DNA of 64,000 nt from an uncultured Muribaculum sp. (GTDB taxonomy: Bacteria > Bacteroidota > Bacteroidia > Bacteroidales > Muribaculaceae), in assembly GCA_910578785.1 (NCBI GenBank), contig CAJTSJ010000011.1, forward strand, positions 10,612 to 74,611, in the 5' to 3' direction. Every line of letters begins with the position of its first letter. The first letter of the stretch is position 1. Made by a program: the position numbers and the translations under genes. This document shows positions 34,642-43,636 of this stretch, piece after piece. The notes under the pieces are model-generated. The model saw only the letters and a list, made by a program, of their open reading frames with translations. It ran no database searches and was not told the origin of the DNA.

Positions 34642-34913
34642 TTATCCGAGGGTATTCACAAGGTACTGTTTCATTTCCTCGTAGATGTCGCAATCGCGGG
34701 CGAAAGCCTTACTTCCCTCTTTATGGCCCGATAGCGCACCGACAACATTGGGGTCTTTGACCTCCTTGTAAATATTGCCGAGAAATGTTCGCCGGACACG
34801 TAAGTGGCATGAAACGACTCTCTACCGGTGGTGTCCTCAATCTTCAGTTCCTGATAGTCGTAGCGGTCAAGGGTGTCAAGGGCGTATGTATAATCAACGA
34901 CAACATCAAGCAA
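34642..34913 (-). pseudogene. Chimeric scrap: RhuM-like fragment joined to a tyrosine recombinase tail
   Basis: Two partial protein matches overlap in different frames. In the frame opening at 34913, YTYALDTLDRYDYQELKIED and ESFHATY resemble RhuM-family proteins. In another frame from about 34818 to the TAA at 34642, CHLRVRRTFLGNIY, VVGALSGHKEGSKAF and a short tail resemble the HxxR and LGHxxxxxxF boxes of a tyrosine recombinase C-terminus. The expected catalytic Tyr after SKAF is not seen (the text reads FARDCD). The two matches meet near 34800-34815. Neither part is complete; this is mobile-element debris. Confidence 0.6.
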
Positions 34914-34955
34914 TGAACAGCTTGTAGTCCAGATAGAGAGCCGGGAACAATGACC

Positions 34956-35834
34956 TTATTCGGGAACGAATGCACGGTAATCCTTAGGCGACATGCCTAC
35001 AAGATGCTTGAAGTATTTTCCGAAAAACGACTGATTGGCAAAATTGAGCTTCGTGCTTATCTCCTGGACAGTCATGCCCGTGTTGCGCAACATGATTTTA
35101 GCCTCCATTATGACATACGAGTCAATCCAGTCGCCCGCAGTGCGCCCGCTTGCCTCCTTTACCATGGCCGACAGGTGTTTCGGACTGACACACAGTTTTT
35201 CGGCATAATACCCCACCGACCTCTCGGTTCGGAAATCACGTTCGACATACTGTATGAAATCATACAATATAGCATCCTTGCGCCTGATTTTGCCGACATT
35301 CTTGTCCGACGAATGCTCCGAATAAAGCCCGAGAGTCTCAAAAAACAGAGCTTTCAGCATCGACCCCACCGTCTCCGTGCGAAACGGGCGGTCGCCGGAA
35401 TCGTAGGCCTTCTTGCGCAGAATGTTGTAGAGTTCAAGCTGATTCTGGGCCTCTTCGTCCGACAGCTTGATCACGGGATGATCCATCACACTTACCATGC
35501 ACGGCAAAATACGCGACATCGACGGCAAAGTATCACCGAGATAGTCGGAGCTGACCATGATGCAGTGGCCGCGGAAATCGGCCGACGCCTGATAGCTGTT
35601 AACCACATGGCCGGGCCTAAGCACCATGATGCAATTTTTGGCGAGGGTAAACGTGCGCTGGTCATAGTTAAGAATCAGGCTGCCGTTCTCACACATTATG
35701 GAAAGGATAAAGTCAATCTTGGCCGGCAGCGTCAAGCCGCTTATCTTCGACAGGCTGTCAAACAATGCGATGTTATCCACACAGGCCGCAATAGGCGAAT
35801 TGGACGGGATGCGGTCGATAGTTCTTATTTCCAT
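34956..35834 (-). CDS. AraC family transcriptional regulator
   Basis: 292 residues from the ATG at 35834 (MEIRTIDRIPSN). An ATG 19 codons upstream (35891) is possible, but a TACATTTG promoter element (35865-35872) lies between the two, which favours the downstream one. The N-terminal half is a cupin-like sensor domain with no ligand motif I can name. The C-terminal ~100 residues contain two helix-turn-helix units: VGYYAEKLCVSPKHLSAMVK and TVQEISTKLNFANQSFFGKYFK, then GMSPKDYR. It is transcribed away from the DUF6377 genes. Target genes are unknown. Confidence 0.88.
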   Translation of the reverse strand: MEIRTIDRIPSNSPIAACVDNIALFDSLSKISGLTLPAKIDFILSIMCENGSLILNYDQRTFTLAKNCIMVLRPGHVVNSYQASADFRGHCIMVSSDYLGDTLPSMSRILPCMVSVMDHPVIKLSDEEAQNQLELYNILRKKAYDSGDRPFRTETVGSMLKALFFETLGLYSEHSSDKNVGKIRRKDAILYDFIQYVERDFRTERSVGYYAEKLCVSPKHLSAMVKEASGRTAGDWIDSYVIMEAKIMLRNTGMTVQEISTKLNFANQSFFGKYFKHLVGMSPKDYRAFVPE

Positions 35835-35864
35835 ATAGTCAAGAGATGCTTCATTGTCATATTG

Positions 35865-35895
35865 CAAATGTATGGATACTTTGCCAATCATGCAC
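35865..35895 (-). promoter_or_regulatory. Promoter of the AraC-family gene
   Basis: TACATTTG (35865-35872) on the minus strand, 20 nt downstream of GTG (35893-35895), a one-base variant of TTG. Transcription would start near 35860, about 26 nt before the ATG at 35834. Confidence 0.45.
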
Positions 35896-36025
35896 TATTA
35901 ATATATTTAATGAATGTTATAAATTGATTTTTTGCCGTTGCCACACACTCAGCAACCGGAACCGGAAGCGAAATTCCTATGATATACGAAAAATAATCGC
36001 TATTTTTACGCATTCATTCACAGAC

Positions 36026-36661
36026 ATGAGAAAAGTAGTTTTGCCTTTCGCCATAAAAGTATTTCTGTCGTTGATCGTCATCGGTGCCGTCCGGGCATCG
36101 GCGGCGCCAGCTTCCGCCATAACTCCCGCCGATGTAGAAAGAGTCCTCAGCCGCCTTGACAATGAACTCGAACAGCGTGAACATTACCTCAGACTCCACG
36201 AACACAAGATTGACTCCCTGACGGAGTTGCTGGCCGACAGACAGCTCGACGCATCGGAACGCCTGCGCATCATCGAAGAGAAAGGCGACCTGTACGACGG
36301 CTACCTGTCGGACTCTGCTCTTGTGTGCTACACCGCCGGATGGAACGAGGCCATAGCGGCGGGCGACAAAGACCGCGAAATCAGATTCAAGCTAAAGTCT
36401 GCCGTATGTCTGCCTTTGGCCGGATTTGTAGGCGACGGTGTAAGCCGTTTCGAATCAATCGACCTTGACTCGCTCACGCCCGAACTGAAGGAGCTTGCGC
36501 TTGAATGCGGGCGTCAGCTCTACAGCTACGTGGCGGCATTCTACTCAGCCTACCCGACCGAATACGACAAATGGACATCATTGTCCACCGACCTTCAGAA
36601 AAGACTCCTTGAGATGCTCGACCAGGAAAGCCCAAAATATTTGCTGAATCAAGGCGAGTGA
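36026..36661 (+). pseudogene. DUF6377 TPR-TM-HTH regulator, frameshifted: N-terminal part
   Basis: 211 codons. A Sec signal sequence (VFLSLIVIGAVRASAA) leads into a periplasmic helical/TPR region (VLSRLDNELEQREHYLRLHEHKIDSL, then GDLYDGYLSDSALVCY). It ends LLNQGE-TGA. Skipping a single base at 36659 continues it as QGEDMFMTGRHRQAKAIL into the downstream frame. The result aligns end to end with the intact paralogue at 37775 (signal, TPR, TM, coiled coil, HTH). As written, the N-part would be exported without its membrane helix or DNA-binding domain. A recent one-base insertion or a sequencing error is the simplest reading. Confidence 0.75.
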
Positions 36662-36662
36662 C

Positions 36663-37625
36663 ATGTTCATGACCGGCAGACACCGACAGGCCAAAGCCAT
36701 TCTGCTCGAACTTCTTGAGACGGTGCCCGTCGACTCCAACATCGCGGCGCGCGCGGCCAACATCATCAGCCAGGCGGCCGCCATCGACGGACTTAAAGAC
36801 GAACAGCTGTATTATCTGGCCATATCGGCCATAGCCGACATCCGTTCATCTACCCGCGAAGTGACCTCGCTGCAACAGCTCGGAATAAACCTCTATGAAT
36901 CTGACGACATCGAACGTTCACGCACATACCTGGCCCGCGCACTCGACAACGCCGTAGAGTGCCAGGCCGCCATGCGGATGCTGCAGACGTCAAAGGCCCT
37001 GCCGGTAATCGACAAAGCGCATCAAGAGGCTATGCGGCTCGGACGCATAAGGCTGTACATGGCCATAATGTTTTTGGTATTGCTCATGGCATGCCTCATA
37101 GCGGTGCTGGCCATGCTGAACCGCGAAATGAAACGCATGAAGGAACTCCAGAGGCATCTTGAAAGCGCCAACAAGCAGAAAGAAATGTATATGGGACACT
37201 TCCTGAGCCTGTGCACGGTATATATGGACAAGCTCAATAAGTTTTGCCAGATCGCCATTAGAAAAATCACCACCGGTCACACCGACGAACTGCTGAGACT
37301 CATGAAGTCAGGACGATTTATCGGAGAGCACACCCATGAATTTTACGAGACATTCGACAAAGCCTTCCTGCACATACACCCGACATTTATCGATGATGTG
37401 AACAAGTTGCTGAAACCCGAAGAACAGATAGTGCCCGGCGAGGGAGAGCTGTTGAACACCGACCTGCGGATCCTGGCATTCATTCGCCTTGGAGTCGAGG
37501 ATAGCCCGACCATAGCCCAGACACTCAACTATTCACTCCACACAATATATTCCTACCGCAACCGTCTTAGGAACAGAGCCATCGACAGAGACAACTTTGA
37601 ATCGGACATTGCCGGACTGGATTAG
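36663..37625 (+). pseudogene. DUF6377 TPR-TM-HTH regulator, frameshifted: C-terminal part
   Basis: 320 codons beginning at an ATG 1 nt after the upstream TGA. TPR-like repeats (about 1-130) are followed by one membrane helix (about 143-162, IMFLVLLMACLIAVLAML), a coiled coil (NREMKRMKELQRHLESANKQKE) and a C-terminal LuxR-like helix-turn-helix (LRILAFIRLGVEDSPTIA, then SLHTIYSYRNRLRNRA). Without the signal peptide of the upstream part, the TPR region would stay in the cytoplasm and topology would be wrong. Stop-start spacing could allow reinitiation, so separate translation is not excluded. Confidence 0.75.
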
Positions 37626-37690
37626 AACGCCATCGAGTCTCGTTAACATTTATTATGTGACCGTAGCCATGTTAAACTTTACTAAAGCTA

Positions 37691-37721
37691 TTGTCTGTAT
37701 TCAAATATGGTCTTAACTTTG
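37691..37721 (+). promoter_or_regulatory. Promoter of the intact DUF6377 gene
   Basis: TTG (37691-37693), exactly 20 nt, then TAACTTTG (37714-37721). Transcription would begin near 37726, about 49 nt before the TTG start codon. This shows that the paralogue is transcribed independently of the broken gene upstream. Confidence 0.7.
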
Positions 37722-37774
37722 TTGGACAATGAAATCATTCTTGCAGATTCAACCAATCTTATAATATACCAAAT

Positions 37775-39382
37775 TTGCACACATTAAAGACAATAGCAAT
37801 CTTGCTTGTCCTTATATGCACACCTTTTAAGATTTTCGCACTCGATCCGCCGTTAAGAGCTACGTCGGAACAAGTAAAAGAAAAGCTAAAGGAACTTGAC
37901 AAAGTTTTGAGCAAAAGGGCAACGTACCTTGCCGACCGGGAACGAAAACTCGACAGCCTGTCACTATCGATAGGTACGAATCCGGCCGACACCGTTGCCG
38001 CGTATCTTTCTTTAGGCGAATCAATGCCGTCATACTCCGTGGAGGGCGCGATAAAATACCTCAACAAAGGTCTCGCATTGGCAGAGGCAAATCAAATGGA
38101 CGACTACGCCACCGAATACCGGCTGGCACTTGCAAGCATATATCCGTCAAACGGATTCATTGCTGAAGCTCTGAACATGTTCAGCCAGATAAATATCGAC
38201 GAGTTGCCTAAACACATGCACGCCAAATACTATTGTTCCGGCGAAAAAATGTATGAGGAGATTCTCGAATACTACGCCAACACCGATGTCGACACCGAGG
38301 CATACAAATCGGAATGCGCCAAGTTTCGGCAGAACGCAATGTACTACTTCCCGCCAGAATCATCCGAATGGCTTCTGAGGGAGGCAAAACAATATGCATC
38401 GGGAATCAGCATCCGGGCCGCGCAGATTTCACTATACGACTTAATAACCAGCCTTGAAGACACCGACCCGATCTACACCGAAGCTACTCAGCTGATGTCG
38501 AAATGCACCTTGATGCCGGAACTCGAACACGACCACATGTACTATCTCGCCTCGTCGGCCATCAGCGAAATCAAGCGCGGCGACCGCGACGGAATGGCGT
38601 TGCACCTGACCGGACAGCAACTTTTTGACTACGGCGACATCGACCGCGCACACTCCTATCTGTCAAAAGCCATAGAGTCGATACCCGAACCGGGAGCGCA
38701 ATCATTTCGCAACGAGGCTCTTATAAAGACCCTCATGACCATTGAAGAAAGCTACGATGCGAAGATGAACAACAACATTCGCCTGCTGTCGGTGCTGATC
38801 ATAATGCTGATTTTATGGGTAGTGTTCGTGTCGATAAGCCTTAGGCGCAATAAAAAGATTATCAGACAGCTGTCCCACGAACGTCATCTCGTCATCGAAG
38901 CCAACAACGCAAAGGAGACTTTCCTAAGGAACTTCCTTGAACTGGGCATAGTGTCATCACGCAGACTTGCCTCATTCTGTCGGCTGGTGACACGCAAAAT
39001 CGCGTCAAAGCAGTTCAGCGACATCTACGAGACATCCAAATCAGGCAAAGTGGTAGACGAACAACGGAAACAGTTCGTAACCATATTCGATGCCTCGCTT
39101 CTGAGCATATACCCCTCGTTCATCACCGAGGTCAACGCCCTGCTTCGGCCCGAAGAACAATATAGCCTGCAAGACAACCACCTGCCCTCCGAACTCCGGG
39201 TGCTTGCGCTGACCCGCCTCGGCATCGACGACGTCAACCAGATTGCGGAAGCCATGGGATTCACCACCAGCACCGTATATGCATATCGCACAAAAGTGCG
39301 CAATAAAGCAATAAACAAAGATACTTTTGACTCTGACATAATGAATATCGGGACTTTATCGCCTTTTTCCGAACCTTCGTGA
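37775..39382 (+). CDS. DUF6377 family transmembrane regulator (TPR, TM, HTH)
   Basis: 535 residues. The start is TTG at 37775: it directly precedes a clear signal sequence (LKTIAILLVLICTPFKIFA), upstream codons are not initiators, and the next in-frame ATG is only at about residue 79. Residues about 25-320 are helical TPR-like repeats (EGAIKYLNKGLALAEANQMDDYA). A membrane helix follows at about 335-355 (LLSVLIIMLILWVVFVSISL), then a cytoplasmic linker and a LuxR-like helix-turn-helix (VLALTRLGIDDVNQIAEAMG, then TVYAYRTKVRNKA). The layout suggests direct signalling from periplasm to DNA. Ligand and targets are unknown. Confidence 0.82.
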   Translation: MHTLKTIAILLVLICTPFKIFALDPPLRATSEQVKEKLKELDKVLSKRATYLADRERKLDSLSLSIGTNPADTVAAYLSLGESMPSYSVEGAIKYLNKGLALAEANQMDDYATEYRLALASIYPSNGFIAEALNMFSQINIDELPKHMHAKYYCSGEKMYEEILEYYANTDVDTEAYKSECAKFRQNAMYYFPPESSEWLLREAKQYASGISIRAAQISLYDLITSLEDTDPIYTEATQLMSKCTLMPELEHDHMYYLASSAISEIKRGDRDGMALHLTGQQLFDYGDIDRAHSYLSKAIESIPEPGAQSFRNEALIKTLMTIEESYDAKMNNNIRLLSVLIIMLILWVVFVSISLRRNKKIIRQLSHERHLVIEANNAKETFLRNFLELGIVSSRRLASFCRLVTRKIASKQFSDIYETSKSGKVVDEQRKQFVTIFDASLLSIYPSFITEVNALLRPEEQYSLQDNHLPSELRVLALTRLGIDDVNQIAEAMGFTTSTVYAYRTKVRNKAINKDTFDSDIMNIGTLSPFSEPS

Positions 39383-39452
39383 ACTTTTTGCAAGGCCCGG
39401 GTGTTATCTACACATCAAAAAAAATAATTAATCACATTTAAGCACTTGCCAC

Positions 39453-40199
39453 ATGAAAGATATCAAGGCGACCCTACTGGAACGTAGAAGCATCCGACGC
39501 TATGAACGCGAATCCATTCCCGATGAGACCATCGAGTTCATCTACGACGCTATCTGCAACACTCCTACAAGCTACAACGGACAGCAGTTTTCTGTAATTG
39601 ATGTCTATGACCAGCCTATGAAGGAACGTCTGTATGAACTGATAGGCCAAAAACAGATCAAGACCTGCAGCCACTTCCTGATCTTTTGTGCCGACTACAA
39701 TAAAATCACACAGATATCCGAGGCAAAGCTTATAGACATGCCCGATTTCCACCATACAGCCGACGGCGTAATTGTAGGCGTAGTGGACGCTACTCTTGCC
39801 ATGATGAACGCCCTCGAAGCGGCCGAAGCAAGCGGGCTTGGCACCTGCCCTATCGGCTATGCCCGTACGGCGGCTCCCGAAGCGCTCGCCCGTCTGCTGA
39901 AACTTCCTCCACGCGTGTTCGTGGTGTGCGGTCTCGCCATCGGAGTTCCGCGCGAGTTTCCCGACATGAAGCCCAAGCAGAAACGCTCGTTAGTGATTCA
40001 TCCAAATCTCTACCGGCAGGACTCAATGGTTCCCGAACTTCTCGAATATGACGAGCAGATCAAAGAGTTCAACGCCACAAGAAGCGGAACTAAGACCGAC
40101 AATGACTGGGCATCTCACATAGTGGACTACTATCAGGAGGCTATGAGCTACTGCACCCTCGACGCACTCCGCAGACGCGGGTTCGACGTGAAGCGCTGA
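39453..40199 (+). CDS. Nitroreductase family FMN oxidoreductase (NfsA/Frp-like)
   Basis: 248 residues. The nitroreductase fold is marked by ERRSIRRYERESIPDETI at the N-terminus, TPTSYNGQQFSVIDV (FMN site), and GLGTCPIGYAR and VVCGLAIGVPREFPD in the second half. Size and the GxP-containing FMN loop fit NADPH-dependent NfsA/FRP-type enzymes that reduce nitro compounds, flavins or quinones. The physiological substrate cannot be read from the sequence. Start ATG is 70 nt after the DUF6377 gene; no clear promoter was found. Confidence 0.87.
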   Translation: MKDIKATLLERRSIRRYERESIPDETIEFIYDAICNTPTSYNGQQFSVIDVYDQPMKERLYELIGQKQIKTCSHFLIFCADYNKITQISEAKLIDMPDFHHTADGVIVGVVDATLAMMNALEAAEASGLGTCPIGYARTAAPEALARLLKLPPRVFVVCGLAIGVPREFPDMKPKQKRSLVIHPNLYRQDSMVPELLEYDEQIKEFNATRSGTKTDNDWASHIVDYYQEAMSYCTLDALRRRGFDVKR

Positions 40200-40299
40200 T
40201 GCACTTACCAGCCGTCCGCGCAACATCCTTTACACGAAAAGGAACGATTGTCGGGCCTACCGGCATGTTTACAATAAAATTTTAGACAATCTCTTATTC

Positions 40300-40338
40300 G
40301 GCGGAATTAGTTTTTTCCGCCGATTTTGTGTAAATTTG
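40300..40338 (+). promoter_or_regulatory. -7 element and adjacent hairpin before the LptF/G gene
   Basis: TAAATTTG (40331-40338) lies 28 nt before the ATG. A 7-bp hairpin, GGCGGAA (40300-40306) with TTCCGCC (40315-40321), sits where the -33 box would be expected; no TTG is present there. The hairpin could be a weak terminator for upstream transcription. Confidence 0.4.
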
Positions 40339-40366
40339 CCAACTAAAACAAACAGCCAGACAGGAA

Positions 40367-42298
40367 ATGCTACGGATAAAGCGATTATATCTATTTATGC
40401 TTCAGAGCTTTTTGCCTCTGTTCATGATGACATTCGTGATATGTCTCTTCATCGTGCTGATGCAGTTTCTCTGGAAATATATCGACGACCTTGTAGGCAA
40501 AGGCCTGGAAATGAGCGTCATCCTTGAATTGTTCATGTATGCCGCCCTGACCATGGTTCCGCTGGCTCTGCCATTGGCCATACTCCTGGCATCGCTAATG
40601 ACGTTCGGCAACCTCGGTGAACAGTTTGAGCTCACGGCCATGAAGGCCTCGGGAGTGTCGCTCATAAAGTCAATGAGGCCTCTGATAGTGCTGATGGTGT
40701 TTGTGGCCATCGGAGCGTTCTTTTTCCAGAACAACGTGCTTCCTATAGCGCAGACCAAGATGTACACACTGCTCTATTCCATGCGACAGAAGTCGCCGGA
40801 GCTTGACATACCGGAAGGCGTATTCTATGACCAGATAACCGGATTCAATATATTCGTAAATGAGAAGGACCGCGAGACCGGTATTCTGCACGACCTGCTG
40901 ATATACAATGTCAGCAAAGGTACCGACAACGCCACCATCATATATGCCGACTCAGGCAAAATGAGCTTCACCGACGACAAGGAACATCTTTTTCTGACGC
41001 TTTGGCACGGAGAGCAGTTTGAAAATCTGCGCGAACAGCAAGGCATGTCGTCAAGCAATGTCCCCTACCGTCGCGAGACATTCGACAACAAGGAAGTTAT
41101 GATCGCTTTCGACGCCAACTTCAACCGAATGGACGAGAGCGGAATGCGCAATCAGTACGTGGGCAAAAACATCTCCGAACTGCAGGCCACCATCGACTCC
41201 GTCAACACCCGTGTAGACAGCATTGGCGACGTCTACGGCAAATCGATCAAAGAAATCCCTTATTTCAGCATTAACTATTACCGGTATGTCCGTACCGACA
41301 CCGGTATGGTGGCCACACATCAGAATGAAGTCCAGATGAAGGAACCGCTCAATCTCGACTCCATATTCACCGGAGCCAATCCGGCATTCAAAAAGTCATA
41401 TCTCAACCAGGCTCTCGGCAAAGCCAAGAGGGCTAAACAGGATTACGAATTCAAATCGCTTACCATGAGCGACGACCGCAGAGTGATACGCCGTCACGCC
41501 ATCGAGCTTATGAAGAAGTACACCCTGTCAATGGCATGTCTGGTATTCTTCTTTATCGGGGCGCCGCTCGGAGCCATAATCCGCAAGGGCGGACTGGGAA
41601 CTCCGTTGGTAATATCCGTGTTCCTGTTCATATTCTACTACATCATAGACAACACCGGCTATAAGATGGCCCGCGACGGCAAGCTTGAAGTATGGGAAGG
41701 AATCTGGCTGTCGACATTTGTCCTCCTGCCATTAGGTATATTCTTCACATACAAGGCCGTAAACGACTCCGCTGTATTCAACAAGGATGCTTACGTCAAC
41801 TTCTTCCGAAAACTGTTCGGAACGGCCGAGACCCGCAAACTTGAGGTTAAGGAGCTGATTATGGACGATGTCGATGTAAATGTGGCGCTTGATAAAATTA
41901 AAGAACTGAACGGACAGTGTCAGAATTTCCTTGACAGGTATGACAACCGCCAGACATACCTGCAATATTGGCTTGAAGGTTACGACCGGCGTCAGATACA
42001 CTCCATCAGTGCAAGCCTCGAACATCTCGTTGACTATCTGTCAAACTCTTCAGTGCGTGTGATAATCCTCAAGCTTATGGAGTTGCCTATCATGCGACAT
42101 CTGTGGCTCTACCGTCCGTCGGACTACCGATGGCTGTCATGGACATTCATAATCCTGTTCCCGGTCGGTGTGCCTTTGTATCTGCTCGGCTTACGCAGTC
42201 AGAAGCAGCTTAAAGAAGAAATCCAGCACATAGTGACTACCGACAACGAATTGGCAGTGCTGTTGCAGACCGACATAGACTCCTCTAAACAAGAATAA
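40367..42298 (+). CDS. LptF/LptG family permease (lipopolysaccharide export)
   Basis: 643 residues. The N-terminal part has three membrane helices with the YjgP/YjgQ signature (LKASG-type motif reads AMKASGVSLIKSMRP, about 98-112). A periplasmic beta-jellyroll follows at about 135-345, then three more helices (about 390-470). These permeases, with LptB, pull lipopolysaccharide from the inner membrane. The chain is much longer than the about 360 residues of E. coli LptF/G: a cytoplasmic extension (about 470-590) and one further hydrophobic segment near 595-620 (WTFIILFPVGVPLYLLGL) follow. This extension is common in Bacteroidota homologues. ribBA begins 15 nt downstream. Confidence 0.88.
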   Translation: MLRIKRLYLFMLQSFLPLFMMTFVICLFIVLMQFLWKYIDDLVGKGLEMSVILELFMYAALTMVPLALPLAILLASLMTFGNLGEQFELTAMKASGVSLIKSMRPLIVLMVFVAIGAFFFQNNVLPIAQTKMYTLLYSMRQKSPELDIPEGVFYDQITGFNIFVNEKDRETGILHDLLIYNVSKGTDNATIIYADSGKMSFTDDKEHLFLTLWHGEQFENLREQQGMSSSNVPYRRETFDNKEVMIAFDANFNRMDESGMRNQYVGKNISELQATIDSVNTRVDSIGDVYGKSIKEIPYFSINYYRYVRTDTGMVATHQNEVQMKEPLNLDSIFTGANPAFKKSYLNQALGKAKRAKQDYEFKSLTMSDDRRVIRRHAIELMKKYTLSMACLVFFFIGAPLGAIIRKGGLGTPLVISVFLFIFYYIIDNTGYKMARDGKLEVWEGIWLSTFVLLPLGIFFTYKAVNDSAVFNKDAYVNFFRKLFGTAETRKLEVKELIMDDVDVNVALDKIKELNGQCQNFLDRYDNRQTYLQYWLEGYDRRQIHSISASLEHLVDYLSNSSVRVIILKLMELPIMRHLWLYRPSDYRWLSWTFIILFPVGVPLYLLGLRSQKQLKEEIQHIVTTDNELAVLLQTDIDSSKQE

Positions 42299-42313
42299 TC
42301 GAAAAATAAAAAT

Positions 42314-43531
42314 ATGAGCGACATAAAACTTGACTCAATCGAAGATGCAATCAAAGACTTCCGCGAAGGGAAGTTCCTTATAGTTGTAGACGATGCCGAC
42401 CGCGAGAATGAAGGCGACCTGATTGTTGCGGCTGAAAAAATCACGCCTGAACAAGTCAATTTCATGCTTAAGAATGCCCGCGGAGTGCTCTGTGTGCCAT
42501 TGACCATATCACGTTGCGAACAGCTTGACCTGCCCCATCAGGTGCAGAACAACACCTCCGTACTCGGGACCCCGTTTACAGTCACCGTCGACAAGCTCGA
42601 AGGTTGCTCGACCGGAGTCAGCATCCACGACCGTGCGGCTACTATACGCGCCCTCGCCGACCCCTCTTCCACTCCCGAGACATTCGGCCGTCCCGGCCAC
42701 ATCTGCCCGCTTTATGCACAGGACAAAGGTGTGCTCCGCCGTTCAGGCCATACTGAAGCATGCGTCGACATGGCCCGTCTGGCCGGACTACAGCCGGCGG
42801 CCGCGCTTATGGAGATAATGAGCGACGACGGTTCAATGGCCCGTCTGCCGGAACTGCGCAAAAAGGCCGATGAATGGGGCGTGAAGCTGATATCTATCGC
42901 CGACCTCATCGCCTACCGCTATAAGCAGGAATCTTTGGTAGAAAAAGGCGTGGAAGTCGACATGCCGACCAAATGGGGACACTTCCGTATGATTGCCTTC
43001 AGACAGAAGAGCAACGGCCTTGAACATATCGCCATAATCAAAGGCGACCTGGCAGGAAGCGACGAACCGGCACTTGTACGTGTTCACTCGTCATGCGCCA
43101 CCGGCGACATATTCGGGTCGAAGCGATGCGACTGCGGCGATCAGCTCCACCGTGCGCTGGAGATGATAGAGAAGGAAGGACGCGGTGCTGTCGTATACCT
43201 AAATCAAGAGGGTCGCGGCATCGGTCTGATGGAAAAAATGAAAGCCTACAAACTTCAGGAAGACGGCATGGACACCGTTGACGCCAACGTATGCCTCGGA
43301 CATCTCGCCGACGAACGCGACTACGGCGTAGGCGCTCAGATACTTCACGAAATCGGAGTGCGCAAGATGCGTCTCATGACCAATAATCCCGTAAAACGCG
43401 TAGGCCTGGAATCATACGGACTTGAAATCACCGAAAACGTTCCCATCGAAATCGAACCGAACGAATACAACATCCGCTACATGAGCACCAAGCAGACCCG
43501 CATGGGCCATAATCTGCACATTAACAAATAG
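42314..43531 (+). CDS. ribBA: Bifunctional DHBP synthase / GTP cyclohydrolase II
   Basis: 405 residues making both riboflavin precursors. The N-terminal DHBP synthase (about 1-205) shows DDADRENEGDLIVAA and RRSGHTEACVDMARLAG. The C-terminal GTP cyclohydrolase II (about 208-400) shows the zinc cysteines in SCATGDIFGSKRCDCGDQ (Cys about 261, 272, 274) and YLNQEGRGIGL with catalytic residues. No FMN riboswitch was seen upstream; the gene follows the LptF/G gene by 15 nt and so appears to be cotranscribed. A strong terminator follows. Confidence 0.96.
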   Translation: MSDIKLDSIEDAIKDFREGKFLIVVDDADRENEGDLIVAAEKITPEQVNFMLKNARGVLCVPLTISRCEQLDLPHQVQNNTSVLGTPFTVTVDKLEGCSTGVSIHDRAATIRALADPSSTPETFGRPGHICPLYAQDKGVLRRSGHTEACVDMARLAGLQPAAALMEIMSDDGSMARLPELRKKADEWGVKLISIADLIAYRYKQESLVEKGVEVDMPTKWGHFRMIAFRQKSNGLEHIAIIKGDLAGSDEPALVRVHSSCATGDIFGSKRCDCGDQLHRALEMIEKEGRGAVVYLNQEGRGIGLMEKMKAYKLQEDGMDTVDANVCLGHLADERDYGVGAQILHEIGVRKMRLMTNNPVKRVGLESYGLEITENVPIEIEPNEYNIRYMSTKQTRMGHNLHINK

Positions 43532-43563
43532 ACAAATCCAACTTAGGATAATCGAATTAGCTT

Positions 43564-43598
43564 CAGAGGCCGGGAAATGAATCCCGGCCTCTGTTTTT
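43564..43598 (+). terminator. Rho-independent terminator after ribBA
   Basis: A 12-bp perfect stem, CAGAGGCCGGGA (43564-43575) with TCCCGGCCTCTG (43582-43593), a 6-nt loop and then TTTTT. Confidence 0.92.
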
Positions 43599-43636
43599 AT
43601 TACAGTCTAAAGACCTCATGTTGCATTTGAACAATT

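Noticed and set aside
34950..35927. 325-codon plus-strand frame opposite the AraC gene
   Set aside because: The minus-strand frame has clear helix-turn-helix motifs; this one has no recognisable feature.
42299..42313. Search for an FMN riboswitch before ribBA
   Set aside because: Only 15 nt separate the LptF/G gene stop from the ribBA ATG, too short for the aptamer.
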